A DNA stretch of 64,000 nt, from contig CM017570.1 of the NCBI GenBank assembly GCA_007844125.1, forward strand, positions 53,553,686-53,617,685. Direction: 5' to 3'. The notes beneath the pieces are model-generated. The model did not search any database, was not told where the DNA came from, and worked only from the letters and a program-made list of their open reading frames with translations. Shown in pieces: positions 45,000 to 58,683 of this stretch (its first letter is position 1; the number at the start of each line of letters is the position of its first letter). The position numbers and the translations under genes were made by a program. Source of the DNA: Sinonovacula constricta. Its lineage: Eukaryota > Mollusca > Bivalvia > Cardiida > Solecurtidae.

Positions 45000-45780
45000 G
45001 CCATGATACATGTAGCCCTATATTGCTCACCTGAGTGCCATAGACATTTCGCCTTGACAGATCAGAATTCTTTGAACAATTTTGATACCATTAAGGCTGA
45101 CAAAAGAATATATAAAGCAAATATCAAATCTCTAGCTCCTGTGATTTCTGACAAAAAGATTTTTTTCTTTTACAGATTTAATGTTTTCGTACATAGCTAT
45201 AAAGGGAAAATGGTTCCAGCTCTTTTAGTTTTTGACAAGAAGGTTTTCAAAGTTTTCCTATTTAGCCATAGATGGAAATTGGCCATGCCCTTGGTGGCCA
45301 TGTTTTTTTTGATGGATCAGAATTATTTGAACAATCTTAATAGGGGGCCACCCAAAGACCACGATACTAAATACGAAGGCTCTAGCTCTTATAGTTTCTT
45401 CTTACAAGGAAATTTTCTAAGTTTTCCTATATAGCCTTATATAGATAATGGCCACGCCCCTGTCTGCCATGTTTATTTATGGCTCAGAATTATTTGAACA
45501 ATCTTCATACAGAGCCATCCAAAGAACACATATACCAGATATCAAAGCTCTAGCTCTTGCTGTTTCAAAAATCAAAGTCTGAAACTTCATTAAAAAGGCA
45601 ATAACTCCTGCTATTGTCATCTGATTATAAGGAAACACACAGGTATGGAGGTTCCTATTGTACCAAAGTTAAATTATATTAAAACTGATGTTAACCTCTA
45701 GAAGAATTAGCTCGGCAAAGTTGTGTCCACAAAACAAACAGACAGACACATGGACAGACAAACAGCTTCAGTCCAGTATA
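45000..45780. mobile_element. Internally repeated element E1
   Basis: AGAATTATTTGAACAATCTT-type blocks start at 45064, 45319 and 45486, each with TTTTCCTATATAGCC and GGCCACGCCC motifs. The end is a GACAGAC-rich tract near 45725-45765. I associate this kind of sequence with high-copy repeats in mollusc genomes. The 143-residue open frame at 45003-45434 lies in the repeat and I do not treat it as a gene. Confidence 0.6.
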
Positions 45781-45900
45781 GATCCTACAAAACTTCATTG
45801 TTGCGGGGATAACTAAATGCAGAGGGCACCCAAGGTTGAGAAGTCAGAGTAAACTCCCTTTACTTTGACTCTTCAGGAGATAACTGTGTTGATTCAAGTC

Positions 45901-46130
45901 TAGGTCCCGTATTCACCAACTATTAAGTCACGAGCCCAAGTCACAATTTTCATACTAAAAAATATAAGCTTGTTTATGAAGTTTCAATGTGATTTTAAGT
46001 TGGGAGTAGCAAAGTTAAAGTGTCATGCAAAAATACAGACATGTAGCTAAATACATAATGAAGATATTGTCAATTAAAATCTATGTCTTGAGCAATTCTA
46101 ATGTAAGAATAGTTGGTGAATACAGGCCCA
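45901..46130. mobile_element. MITE family M2, unexpanded copy
   Basis: The left end GGTCCCGTATTCACCAACTA and the right end, in reverse GGCCTGTATTCACCAACTAT, form inverted repeats around a 180-bp core. The core is shared with 31146-31340. TA precedes the left end. There is no coding capacity. Confidence 0.75.
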
Positions 46131-46144
46131 GGTCAGGGCAAGAA

Positions 46145-46235
46145 TGTTCATATAAGGTCTTCCAGCTGACATGCACTGCACTGCTGCTTCTACCAAGACA
46201 GTGATCTGGCTTTTTCCTCCACATAAATAACAGCT
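46145..46235 (+). mobile_element. SINE family S1 fragment
   Basis: AAGGTCTTCCAGCTGACATG, CACTGCACTG and TTCCTCCACATAAATAACAG correspond to the S1 body. The head is missing. Confidence 0.55.
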
Positions 46236-46705
46236 TGTATTTCTGTATTTCATGTATATCTAACAATTACTGTGAGTTTTCTATGTGTGTCAAGAGACCC
46301 GATAAAATAATTATTTCAAATGTAGCCAGCCCAGGGCTAAATAGTTTTTACATTTCTGGAGTGATGCCAATCTTATATTCCATGCACAAAAAAGCAGCTA
46401 ATGCTGCAAATATCTCATTGCTCGAACGCATGCAATTTAATATAAATGTAAAATTTCCGAGACTTTTACGACTTGCCGAGCATACAAAGTACTTCAACAT
46501 AATAAAATTGCTTTACTGATGGTAGTGATACAGCTATGTACAGGAAATATTTTTCCCTGTTTTATTGGATGCTGAGCCGGACTTCCACTAGTTCATGACA
46601 CATTTACAGGAGTTTGCAACATATTTGATGGTAAATGTAAGCCCTTTATTGCATTGGAAATTAATTGCAGCAACACATTTGTTAATGTTCGCTACATTCA
46701 GCAAT
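46236..46705. other. Spacer with a 94-residue open frame of uncertain meaning
   Basis: Plus-strand 46235-46519 is open and its C-terminal part (LLERMQFNINVKFPRLLRLA) has a coding-like composition. There is no convincing acceptor, promoter or family match. I leave it as an unassigned stretch. Confidence 0.35.
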
Positions 46706-47642
46706 TATTGAGGTAGACAAAAGACAATGCTACTGTAGCCATTAATGCTAGAGGTAGGCCAAAGACAATGCTATTAACATTAGCTATTAACACTAGAGGT
46801 AGACCAAAGACAATGCTACATTAGCCATTAATGCTAGAGGTAGGCCAAAGACAATGCTATTAACATTAGCTATTAACACTAGAGGTAGACCAAAGACAAT
46901 GCAACATTAGCCATTAATACTAGAGGTAGACCAAAGATAATGCAACATTAGCTATTAACGCTAGAGGTAGACCAAAGACGATGCTACATTAGCATTTAAC
47001 GCTAGAGGTAGACCAAAGACGATGCTACATTAGCCATTAACACTAGAGGTAGACCAAAGGCAATGCTACATTAGCTATTAACACTAGAGGTAGACCAAAG
47101 ACAATGCAACATTAGCTATTAATACTAGAAGTAGACCAAAGGCAATGCTACATTAGCTATTAACGCTAGAGGTAGACCAAATATAATGCAACATTAGCTA
47201 TTAATACTAGAAGTAGACCAAAGGCAATGCTACATTAGCTATTAACACTAGAGGTAGACCAAAGACAATGCAACATTAGCTATTAATACTAGAAGTAGAC
47301 CAAAGGCAATGCTACATTAGCTATTAACGCTAGAGGTAGACCAAATATAATGCAACATTAGCTGATAACGCTAGAGGTAGACTAAAGATAATGCAACATT
47401 AGCTATTAACACTAGAGGTAGACCAAAGACAATGCAACATTAGCTATTAATACTAGAAGTAGACCAAAGGCAATGCTACATTAGCTATTAACGCTAGAGG
47501 TAGACCAAATATAATGCAACATTAGCTGATAACGCTAGAGGTAGACTAAAGATAATGCAACATTAGCTATTAATGCTAGAGGTAGACCAATGACAATGCT
47601 ACATTTATTCATTAATGTTGAAGGAAGACCAAAGATGATGCT
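46706..47642. repeat. 41-bp minisatellite with 164-bp higher-order unit
   Basis: The unit is TTAGCTATTAACGCTAGAGG then TAGACCAAAGACAATGCTAC plus A, about 23 copies. Between about 47240 and 47570 a four-unit block (164 bp) repeats: TACTAGAAGTAGACCAAAGG at 47287 recurs at 47451 with the same GATAACGC and GACTAAAG variants behind it. Confidence 0.94.
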
Positions 47643-48120
47643 GATACTATGAGGAGGAAAAAAATTAGCAATATCTTCTTTTCTGTAGAAAGCAGCTATT
47701 AGTGAGTCTGTTGCTGGTGCTACAATAAAGTACTAATGCTTCCGATAACGAGAAAATTAACAATAATTTCCCTGCTGGGAGCGGCTGTCTACATCCTAAA
47801 CTAAGATAGCACCCTGCCCACAGCCCCAATCAAGCCGGACAGTTGGGACTTACAGTACACACAACATCATGTAATATTTATATACTACAAAGGAGAATGA
47901 GCAGGATGAGCAAATTTTCAATTAACTTCTTGCTGGAAGCAGCCTTTTACATTCTAACTAGTGATTAGCACTGCAGTATTCTTCATAAATCATTCACAGT
48001 GATGAACAGAATAGCATATCTCCAGCAAGCAGGATAGAAGTGACATATACAAGTATACATGACATAATGTGAAATTTACAAACTGTAAGTAAATCCAGCA
48101 TGGGAAGAATATTAAGAAAA
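47643..48120. other. Spacer with an old roughly 175-bp duplication
   Basis: CCCTGCTGGGAGCGGCTGTC near 47772 and CTTGCTGGAAGCAGCCTTTT near 47930 head similar segments. No gene recognised. Confidence 0.4.
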
Positions 48121-48390
48121 GTGTCCCTTTTCCATATAACAACTGTATTGAATAATTCTTGGCTGCTTGTTCTATCAACAACTGTTCAACCATGACTCAG
48201 TAAATTTATCAAGGGTAGGATACAGAGGACAGTATCCCCTCTACCATATAACAACTGTATCGCCTATTTCTTGGCTGCTTGTCCAATCAACAACTGTTCA
48301 ACCATGACTTGGCAAAATAAACTGCAAGTTAATCAATCATGGGTAGAATACATAGGACAGTATCCCCTCTGTCATATAACAGCATCTCTC
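48121..48390. repeat. 110-127-bp tandem repeat, about 2.3 units
   Basis: CCATATAACAACTGTAT followed by TTCTTGGCTGCTTGT and CAACTGTTCAACCATGACT occurs twice, with a third start at about 48359. It directly precedes the 77-bp array. Confidence 0.8.
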
Positions 48391-49852
48391 AGTATATCTA
48401 ACAGTCTCTCATCACTTGGCCACCATGGTGCACCCCCTTCTCTCGCATACACCAGTGGCAAGAAATCAGTATCTCTAACAGTCTCTCATCACTTGGCCAC
48501 AATGGTGCACCCCCTTCCCTCACATACACCAGTGGAAAGAAATCAACATCTCTAACAGTCTCTCATCACTTGGCCACCATGGTGCACCCCCTTCCCTCGC
48601 ATAAATGAGTGGCAAGAAATCAGTATCTCTAACAGTCTCTCATTACTTGGCCACCAATGGTGCACCCCCTTCCCTCACAAACACCAGTGTTAAGAAATCA
48701 GTATCTCTAATAGTCTCTCATCACTTGGCTACCATGGTGCACCCCCTTCCCTTGCATACATGAGTGTCAAGAAATCAGTATCTCTAACAGTCTCTCATTA
48801 CTTGGCCACCATGGTGCACCCCCTTCCCTCGCATACACGAGTGGCAAGAAATCAGCATCTCTAACAGTCTCTCATCACTTGGCCACAATGGTGCACCCGC
48901 TTCCCTTGCATACACGAGTGACAAGAAATCAGCATCTCTAACAGTCTCTCATCACTTGGCCACCATGGTGCACCCGCTTCCCTTGCATACACGAGTGGCA
49001 AGAAATCAGCATCTCTAACAGTCTCTCATCACTTGGCCACAATGGTGCACCCCCTTCCCTCGCATACACGAGTGGCAAGAAATCAACATCTCTAACAGTC
49101 TCTCATCACTTGGCCACAATGGTGCACCCCCTTCTCTCGCATACACAAGTGGCAAGAAATCAACATTTCTAACAGTCTCTCATCACTTGGCCACAATGGT
49201 GCACCCCCTTCCCTCGCATACACGAGTGGCAAGAACTCAACATCTCTTACAGTCTCTCATCACTTGACCACCATGGTGCACCCCCTTCCCTCGCATACAC
49301 GAGTGGCAAGAAATCAACATTTCTAACAGTCTCTCATCACTTGGCCACCATGGTGCACCCCCTTCTCTCACATACACTAGTGGCAAGAAATCAGTATCTC
49401 TAACAGTCTCTCATCACTTGGCTACCATGGTGCACCCCCTTCCCTCGCATACACGAGTGGCAAGAACTCAACATCTCTTACAGTCTCTCATCACTTGGCC
49501 ACCATGGTGCACCCCCTTCCCTCGCATACACGAGTGACAAGAAATCAACATCTCTAACAGTCTCTCATCACTTGGCCACCATGGTGCACCCCCTTCCCTC
49601 GCATACACGAGTGACAAGAAATCAACATCTCTTACAGTCTCTCATCACTAGGGCACAATAGGGCACCCGCTTCCCTCGCATACACGAGTGACAAGAAATC
49701 AACATCTCTAACAGTCTCTCATCACTTGGCCACCATGGTGCACCCGCTTCCCTTGCATACACGAGTGACAAGAAATCAACATCTCTAACAGTCTCTCATC
49801 ACTAGGGCACAATAGGGCACCCCTGTTCCCTCACATACATGAGTGGCAAAAT
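48391..49852. repeat. 77-bp minisatellite, about 19 units
   Basis: The unit contains TCTCTAACAGTCTCTCATCA, CTTGGCCACCATGGTGCACC, CCCTTCCCTCGCATACACGA and GTGGCAAGAAATCAACA. The spacing is 77 bp. Two late units carry the variant CACTAGGGCACAATAGGGCA. Many units hold a short open frame starting at the ATG within GCCACCATGG and stopping at the TAA of the next CTCTAACAG. Confidence 0.96.
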
Positions 49853-50087
49853 AGCTTGCAGTAAAAAAACATTTCCAGGAAAACTGCACTCCGGCATACA
49901 GGATATCCCTAAGTTGCTTAATTATTGACAAATGACCCTTTTGTAGACATCCTATATCAACACAGAACTAATAAAAATGGGCACCACACATCAAGATTAT
50001 CCTTTAGAGACCAGCTGGAAAATATGAAATTTAATAATGCATCAAAAATTGATTATCACCACAGTAAGGGATACCTGGATGAAAGAG
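49853..50087. other. Spacer, nothing identified
   Basis: No recognised repeat or exon. Confidence 0.4.
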
Positions 50088-53000
50088 CTCCATGTTTATG
50101 CATGGAATTACATGATAACCATTGGCAACATTAATTTGTATAATACCGGTGAGACAAATGACATTTAACATGAACATGGTGTACAATGTATTAACCCATT
50201 GATAATGCATGTAATACAAATTACATTTTATATAAACATGGAGTATGAGGTTTATGACTGGCCATTGATAATAATACAAAACATGTTTATATAAACATGG
50301 AGTATGAGGTTTATGACTGGCCATTGATAATAATACAAATCATGTTTATATAAACATGGAGTATGAGGTTTATGACTGGCCATTGATAATAATACAAATC
50401 ATGTTTATATAAACATGGAGTATGGGGTTTATGACTGGCCATTGATAATAATACAAATCATGTTTATATAAACATGGAGTATGAGGTTTATGACTGGCCA
50501 TTGATAATAATACAAAACATGTTTATATAAACATGGAGTATGAGGTTTATGACTGGCCATTGATAATAATACAAATCATGTTTATATAAACATGGAGTAT
50601 GAGGTTTATGACTGGCCATTGATAATAATACAAATCATGTTTATATAAACATGGAGTCTGAGGTTTATGACTGGCCATTGATAATAATACAAATCATGTT
50701 TATATAAACATGGAGTATGAGGTTTATGACTGGCCATTGATAATAATACAAAACATGTTTATATAAACAAGGAGTATGAGGTTTATGACTGGCCATTGAT
50801 AATAATACAAATCATGTTTATATAAACATGGAGTCTGAGGTTTATGACTGGCCATTGATGATAATACAAATCATGTTTATATAAACATGGAGTATGAGGT
50901 TTATGACTGGCCACTGATAATAATACAAATCATGTTTATATAAACATGGAGTATGGGGTTTATGACTGGCCATTAATAATAATACAAATCATGTTTATAT
51001 AAACATGGAGTATGAGGTTTATGACTGGCCATTGATAATAATACAAATCATGTTTATATAAACATGGAGTATGAGGTTTATGACTGGCCACTGATAATAA
51101 TACAAATCATGTTTATATAAACATGGAGTATGAGGTTTATGACTGGCCACTGATAATAATACAAATCATGTTTATATAAACATGGAGTATGGGGTTTATG
51201 ACTGGCCATTGATAATAATACAAATCACGTTTATATAAACATGGAGTATGAGGTTTATGACTGGCCATTGATAATAATATAAATCACGTTTATATAAACA
51301 TGGAGTATGAGGTTTATGACTGGCCATTGATAATAATACAAATCATGTTTATATAAACATGAAGTATGGGGTTTATGACAGGCCATTGATAATAATACAA
51401 ATCATGTTTATATTAACATAGAGCATGAGGTTTATGACTGGCCATTGATAATAATACAAAACACATTTATATAAACATGGAGTATGGGGTTTATGACTGG
51501 CCATTGATAATAATACAAATCACGTTTATATAAACATGGAGTCTGAGGTTTATGACTGGCCATTGATAATAATACAAATCATGTTTATATAAACATGGAG
51601 TCTGAGGTTTATGACTGGCCATTGATAATAATACAAATCATGTTTATATAAACATGGAGTATGAGGTTTATGACTGGCCATTGATAATAATACAAAACAC
51701 GTTTATATAAACATGAAGTATGAGGTTTATGACTGGCCATTGATAATAATACAAATCATGTTTATATAAACATGGAGTATGAGGTTTATGACTGGCCACT
51801 GATAATAATACAAATCATGTTTATATAAACATGGAGTATGGGGTTTATGACAGGCCATTGATAATAATACAAATCATGTTTATATAAACATGGAGTATGA
51901 GGTTTATGACTGGCCATTAATAATAATACAAATCATGTTTATATAAACATGGAGTATTGGGTTTATGACTGGTCATTGATAATAATACAAAACATGTTTA
52001 TATAAACATGGAGTATGAGGTTTATGACTGGCCATTGATAATAATACAAATCATGTTTATATAAACATGGAGTATGAGGTTTATGACTGGCCATTGATAA
52101 TAATACAAATCATGTTTATATAAACATGGAGTATGAGGTTTATGACTGGCCATTGATAATAATACAAATCATGTTTATATAAACATGGAGCATGAGGTTT
52201 ATGACTGGCCATTGATAATAATACAAATCATGTTTATATAAACATGGAGTATGGGGTTTTTGACTGGCCATTGATAATAATACAAATCATGTTTATATAA
52301 ACATGGAGTATGAGGTTTATGACTGGCCATTAATAATAATACAAATCATGTTTATATAAACATGGAGTATGGGGTTTATGACTGGTCATTGATAATAATA
52401 CAAAACATGTTTATATAAACATGGAGTATGAGGTTTATGACTGGCCATTGATAATAATACAAATCATGTTTATATAAACATGGAGTATGAGGTTTATGAC
52501 TGGCCATTGATAATAATACAAATCATGTTTATATAAACATGGAGCATGAGGTTTATGACTGGCCATTGATAATAATACAAAACACGTTTATATAAACATG
52601 GAGTATGAGGTTTATGACTGGCCATTGATAATGATACAAAACATGTTTATATAAACATGGAGTATGAGGTTTATGACTGGCCATTGATAATAATACAAAA
52701 CACGTTTATATAAACATGAGGTATGAGGTTTATGACTGGCCATTGATAATGATACAAATCATGTTTATATAAACATGGAGTATGAGGTTTATGACTGGCC
52801 ATTGATAATAATACAAATCATGTTTATATAAACATGAGGTATGAGGTTTATGACTTGCCATTGATAATAATACAAATCATGTTTATATAAACATGGAGCA
52901 TGAGGTTTATGACTGGCCATTGATAATAATACAAATCATGTTTATATAAACATGGAGTATGAGGTTTATGACTGGCCATTGATAATAATACAAATCATGT

Positions 53001-56000
53001 TTATATAAACATGAGGTATGAGGTTTATGACTGGCCATTGATAATAATACAAATCATGTTTATATAAACATGGAGCATGAGGTTTATGACTGGCCATTGA
53101 TAATAATACAAATCATGTTTATATAAACATGGAGTATGAGGTTTATGACTGGCCATTGATAATAATACAAAACATGTTTATATAAACATGGAGTATGAGG
53201 TTTATGACTGGCCATTGATAATAATACAAAACACGTTTATATAAACATGAGGTATGAGGTTTATGACTGGCCATTGATAATGATACAAATCATGTTTATA
53301 TAAACATGGAGTATGGGGTTTATGACTGGCCATTGATAATAATACAAATCATGTTTATATAAACATGGAGTATGGGGTTTATGACTGGCCACTGATAATA
53401 ATACAAATCATGTTTATATAAACATGGAGTATGGGGTTTATGACTGGCCATTGATAATAATACAAATCATGTTTATATAAACATGGAGTATGAGGTTTAT
53501 GACTGGCCATTGATAATAATACAAATCATGTTTATATAAACATGGAGTATGGGGTTTATGACTGGCCATTGATAATAATACAAATCATGTTTATATAAAC
53601 ATGGAGTATGAGGTTTATGACTGGCCATTGATAATAATACAAATCATGTTTATATAAACATGGAGTATGAGGTTTATGACTGGCCACTGATAATAATACA
53701 AATCATGTTTACATAAACATGAGGTATGAGGTTTATGACTGGCCATTGATAATAATACAAATCATGTTTATATAAACATGGAGTATGGGGTTTATGACTG
53801 GCCATTGATAATAATACAAATCATGTTTATATAAACATGAGGTATGAGGTTTATGACTGGCCATTGATAATAATACAAATCATGTTTATATAAACATGGA
53901 GTATGAGGTTTATGACTGGCCATTGATAATAATACAAATCATGTTTATATAAACATGAGGTATGAGGTTTATGACTGGCCATTGATAATAATACAAATCA
54001 TGTTTATATAAACATGAGGTATGAGGTTTATGACTGGCCATTGATAATAATACAAATCATGTTTATATAAACATGGAGTATGGGGTTTATGACTGGCCAT
54101 TGATAATAATACAAATCATATTTATATAAACATAGAGTATGAGGTTTATGACTGGCCATTGATAATAATACAAATCATGTTTATATAAACATGGAGCATG
54201 AGGTTTATGACTGGCCATTGATAATAATACAAAACATGTTTATATAAACATGAGGTATGAGGTTTATGACTGGCCACTGATAATAATACAAAACACGTTT
54301 ATATAAACATGGAGTATAAGGTTTATGACTGGCCATTGATAATAATACAAATCATGTTTATATAAACAAGGAGTATGAGTTTTATGACTGGCCATTGATA
54401 ATAATACAAAACACGTTTATATAAACATGGAGTATGAGGTTTATGACTGGCCATTGATAATAATACAAATCATGTTTATATAAACATGGAGCATGAGGTT
54501 TATGACTGGCCATTGATAATAATACAAATCATGTTTATATAAACATGGAGTATGAGGTTTATGACTGGCCATTGATAATAATACAAATCATGTTTATATA
54601 AACATGGAGTATGGGGTTTATGACTGGCCATTGATAATAATACAAATCACGTTTATATAAACATGGAGTATGAGGTTTATGACTGGCCATTGATAATAAT
54701 ACAAATCATGTTTATATAAACATGAGGTATGAGGTTTATGACTGGCCATTGATAATAATACAAATCATGTTTATATAAACATGGAGTATGAGGTTTATGA
54801 CTGGCCATTGATAATAATACAAAACATGTTTATATAAACATGGAGTATGAGGTTTATGACTGGCCATTGATAATAATACAAAACACGTTTATATAAACAT
54901 GGAGTATGAGGTTTATGACTGGCCATTGATAATAATACAAAACATGTTTATATAAACATGGAGTATGAGGTTTATGACTGGCCATTTATAATAATACAAA
55001 ACATGTTTATATAAACATGGAGTATGAGGTTTATGACTGGCCATTTATAATAATACAAAACATGTTTATATAAACATGGAGTATGAGGTTTATGACTGGC
55101 CATTGATAATAATACAAATCATGTTTATATAAACATGGAGTATGGGGTTTATGACTGGCCATTGATAATAATACAAATCATGTTCATATAAACATGGAGC
55201 ATGAGGTTTATGACTGGCCATTGATAATAATACAAAACACGTTTATATAAACATGAGGTATGAGGTTTATGACTGGCCATTGATAATGATACAAATCATG
55301 TTTATATAAACATGGAGTATGGGGTTTATGACTGGCCATTGATAATAATACAAATCATGTTTATATAAACATGGAGTATGGGGTTTATGACTGGCCATTG
55401 ATAATGATACAAATCATGTTTATATAAACATGGAGTATGAGGTTTATGACTGGCCATTGATAATAATACAAATCATGTTTATATAAACATGGAGTCTGAG
55501 GTTTATGACTGGCCATTGATAATAATACAAATCATGTTTATATAAACATGGAGTATGAGGTTTATGACTGGCCATTGATAATAATACAAATCATGTTTAT
55601 ATAAACATGGAGTATGAGGTTTATGACTGGCCATTGATAATAATACAAATCATGTTTATATAAACATGGAGTATGAGGTTTATGACAGGCCATTAATAAT
55701 AATACAAATCATGTTTATATAAACATGGAGTATGGGGTTTATGACAGGCCATTGATAATAATACAAATCATGTTTATATAAACATGGAGCATGAGGTTTA
55801 TGACTGGCCATTGATAATAATACAAATCATGTTTATATAAACATGGAGTATGAGGTTTATGACTGGCCATTGATAATAATACAAATCATGTTTATATAAA
55901 CATGGAGTATGAGGTTTATGACTGGCCATTGATAATAATACAAATCATGTTTATATAGACATGAGGCATGAGGTTTATGACTGGCCATTAATAATAATAC

Positions 56001-57587
56001 AAATCATGTTTATATAAACATGGAGTATGAGGTTTATGACTGGCCATTGATAATAATACAAATCATGTTTATATAAACATAGAGTATGGGGTTTATGACT
56101 GGCCAATGATAATAATACAAAACATGTTTATATAAACATGGAGTATGAGGTTTATGACTGGCCATTAATAATAATACAAATCATGTTTATATAAACATGG
56201 AGTATGAGGTTTATGACTGGCCATTGATAATGATACAAATCATGTTTATATAAACATGGAGTATGAGGTTTATGACTGGCCATTGATAATAATACAAATC
56301 ATGTTCATATAAACATGAGGTATGAGGTTTATGACTGGCCATTGATAATAATACAAATCATGTTTATATAAACATGAGGTATGAGGTTTATGACTGGCCA
56401 TTGATAATAATACAAATCACGTTTATATAAACATGGAGTATGAGGTTTATGACTGGCCATTGATAATAATACAAAACACATTTATATAAACATGGAGTAT
56501 GAGGTTTATGACTGGCCATTGATAATAATACAAATCACGTTTATATAAACATGGAGTATGAGGTTTATGACTGGCCATTGATAATAATACAAATCATGTT
56601 TATATAAACATGGAGTATGAGGTTTATGACTGGCCATTGATAATAATACAAATCATGTTTATATAAACATGGAGTATGAGGTTTATGACTGGCCATTGAT
56701 AATAATACAAATCATGTTTATATAAACATGGAGTATGAGGTTTATGACTGGCCATTGATAATAATACAAATCATGTTTATATAAACATGGAGTATGAGGT
56801 TTATGACTGGCCATTGATAATAATACAAATCATGTTTATATAAACATGGAGTATGAGGTTTATGACTGGCCATTGATAATAATACAAATCATGTTTATAT
56901 AAACATGGAGTATGAGGTTTATGACTGGCCATTGATAATAATACAAATCATGTTTATATAAACATGGAGTATGAGGTTTATGACTGGCCACTGATAATAA
57001 TACAAATCATGTTTATATAAACATGGAGTATGGGGTTTATGACTGGCCATTGATAATAATACAAATCACGTTTATATAAACATGGAGTATGAGGTTTATG
57101 ACTGGCCATTGATAATAATACAAATCATGTTTATATAAACATGGAGTATGAGGTTTATGACTGGCCATTGATAATAATACAAATCATGTTTATATAAACA
57201 TGGAGTATGAGGTTTATGACTGGCCATTGATAATAATACAAATCATGTTTATATAAACATGGAGTATGAGGTTTATGACTGGCCATTGATAATAATACAA
57301 ATCATGTTTATATAAACATGGAGTATGAGGTTTATGACTGGCCATTGATAATAATACAAAACATGTTTATATAAACATGGAGTATGAGGTTTATGACTGG
57401 CCATTGATAATAATACAAAACATGTTTATATAAACATGGAGTATGAGGTTTATGACTGGCCATTGATAATAATACAAATCACGTTTATATAAACATGGAG
57501 TATGAGGTTTATGACTGGCCATTGATAATAATACAAATCATGTTTATATAAACATGAGGTATGGGGTTTATGACTGGCTATTGATAA
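50088..57587. repeat. 59-bp satellite with an 18-bp palindrome, about 126 units
   Basis: The unit begins with the perfect palindrome CATGTTTATATAAACATG, then GAGTATGAGGTTTATGACTG and GCCATTGATAATAATACAAAT. The period is a steady 59 bp. The first two units (50088-50225) are strongly diverged, the rest nearly uniform. Common variants are GGGGTTTATG, GAGGTATGAGG, CACGTTTATA (breaks the outer palindrome base) and AAAACA for AAATCA. Three units span 177 bp, close to a nucleosome repeat. There are stops in all frames, so no coding is suggested. Confidence 0.97.
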
Positions 57588-58683
57588 CTAGAACTATCGC
57601 TGAATGCGATTCATACCCCCACCAATGTCCTTGACAAAGCTGGTACAAGGGTAAGATGGGTTCTGCACATTGCCCAGTTGGGGTGAACATTTGAGTTAAG
57701 TTTGAAGAAAATCCTTAAATTAGTATAGAATTTATAGGGCAGACACGACATATTGTCTAGTATTGATTGTAAGTAAATTAAAAGACTTACAAAGGGGCAT
57801 AACTTTGTCAAAATGCAATACAGAGTTATGAAACTTGACCTGCATATCTTACTTGTGATACGTCATATATCTTTCAAGTTTCAAGCAAATACCGGTGCTA
57901 ATTTCAGAAATATTCAAGTACATGTTAAAATTTAAGAACATTTTCTAAGTCAATTTTGACCTTCAAGTGTGACCTTGACCTTAAGCCGGCACAAGGTAAC
58001 ATGGGTTCTGCACATAACCTTGTTGAGTTGAACATTTGAGTAAAGTTTGAAGAAAATTCTTCCATTAGTATAGGATTTATAGAGCGGACACAACATATTG
58101 TCTAATACTTGATTGTATGTAAATTTGAAGACTTAAAAGGGGCATAACTTTGTCAAAATGCAATACAGAGTTATGACACTTGACCTGCATATCCTAATTG
58201 TTACACTTCATATATATTTTAAGTTTCAAGCAAATACTTTTTCTAGTTTCAGAAATATTCAAATACATGTTAAAATTTAAGAATATTTTCTAAGTCAATT
58301 TTTGACCTTCAAATGTGACCTTGACCTTAAGCCGGCAAAAGAGTAACATGGGTTCTGCACATCCCCTTGTTGAGGTGAATATTTGAGCCAAGATTAAAGT
58401 AAATCTTTTACTTAGTGAAGGACTTACAGAGCGGACACGACATAATGTCTAATATTTGATTGTTTGATATTTGACCTTCAATTGTGACCTTGAGCTTGAG
58501 CTGACACATGGGCAACATGGGTTCTGCACATCCCCTTGTTGAGGTGAACATTTCAGCCAAGTTTAAAGAAAATACTTCAATTGGTATAGGATTTATAGAG
58601 CGGACACGATAATGGAGACGGACGGACCGACGGACAAAGCGAATCCATTATAGCCCCCCCACCCCACATTTTGTGGAGGGAGT
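57588..58683. mobile_element. Element E2 inserted into the 59-bp satellite
   Basis: The satellite stops at GATAA (57583-57587) and resumes in phase with TAATACAAATC at 58688. ATAA is present on both sides (57584-57587 and 58684-58687), a possible 4-bp target duplication. Inside, blocks headed by ATGGGTTCTGCACAT recur at 57657, 58001, 58348 and 58517 (units of about 346 bp, the last truncated), with GGGGCATAACTTTGTCAAAA and GACCTTGACCTTAAGCC motifs. The end has GGACGGACCGACGGAC and a CCACATTTTGTGG hairpin. No protein is encoded. Confidence 0.7.

Noticed and set aside
45003..45434. A 143-residue open frame as a gene
   Set aside because: It lies inside element E1, whose internal repeat units are what the frame translates.
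46235..46519. A 94-residue frame with coding-like C-terminal half
   Set aside because: There is no acceptor, promoter or recognised family, and frames of this length occur by chance in 64 kb.
50088..57587. CRISPR-like array because of regular palindromic repeats
   Set aside because: There are no unique spacers: the whole 59-bp unit repeats. The setting is a eukaryotic genome without cas-like genes.
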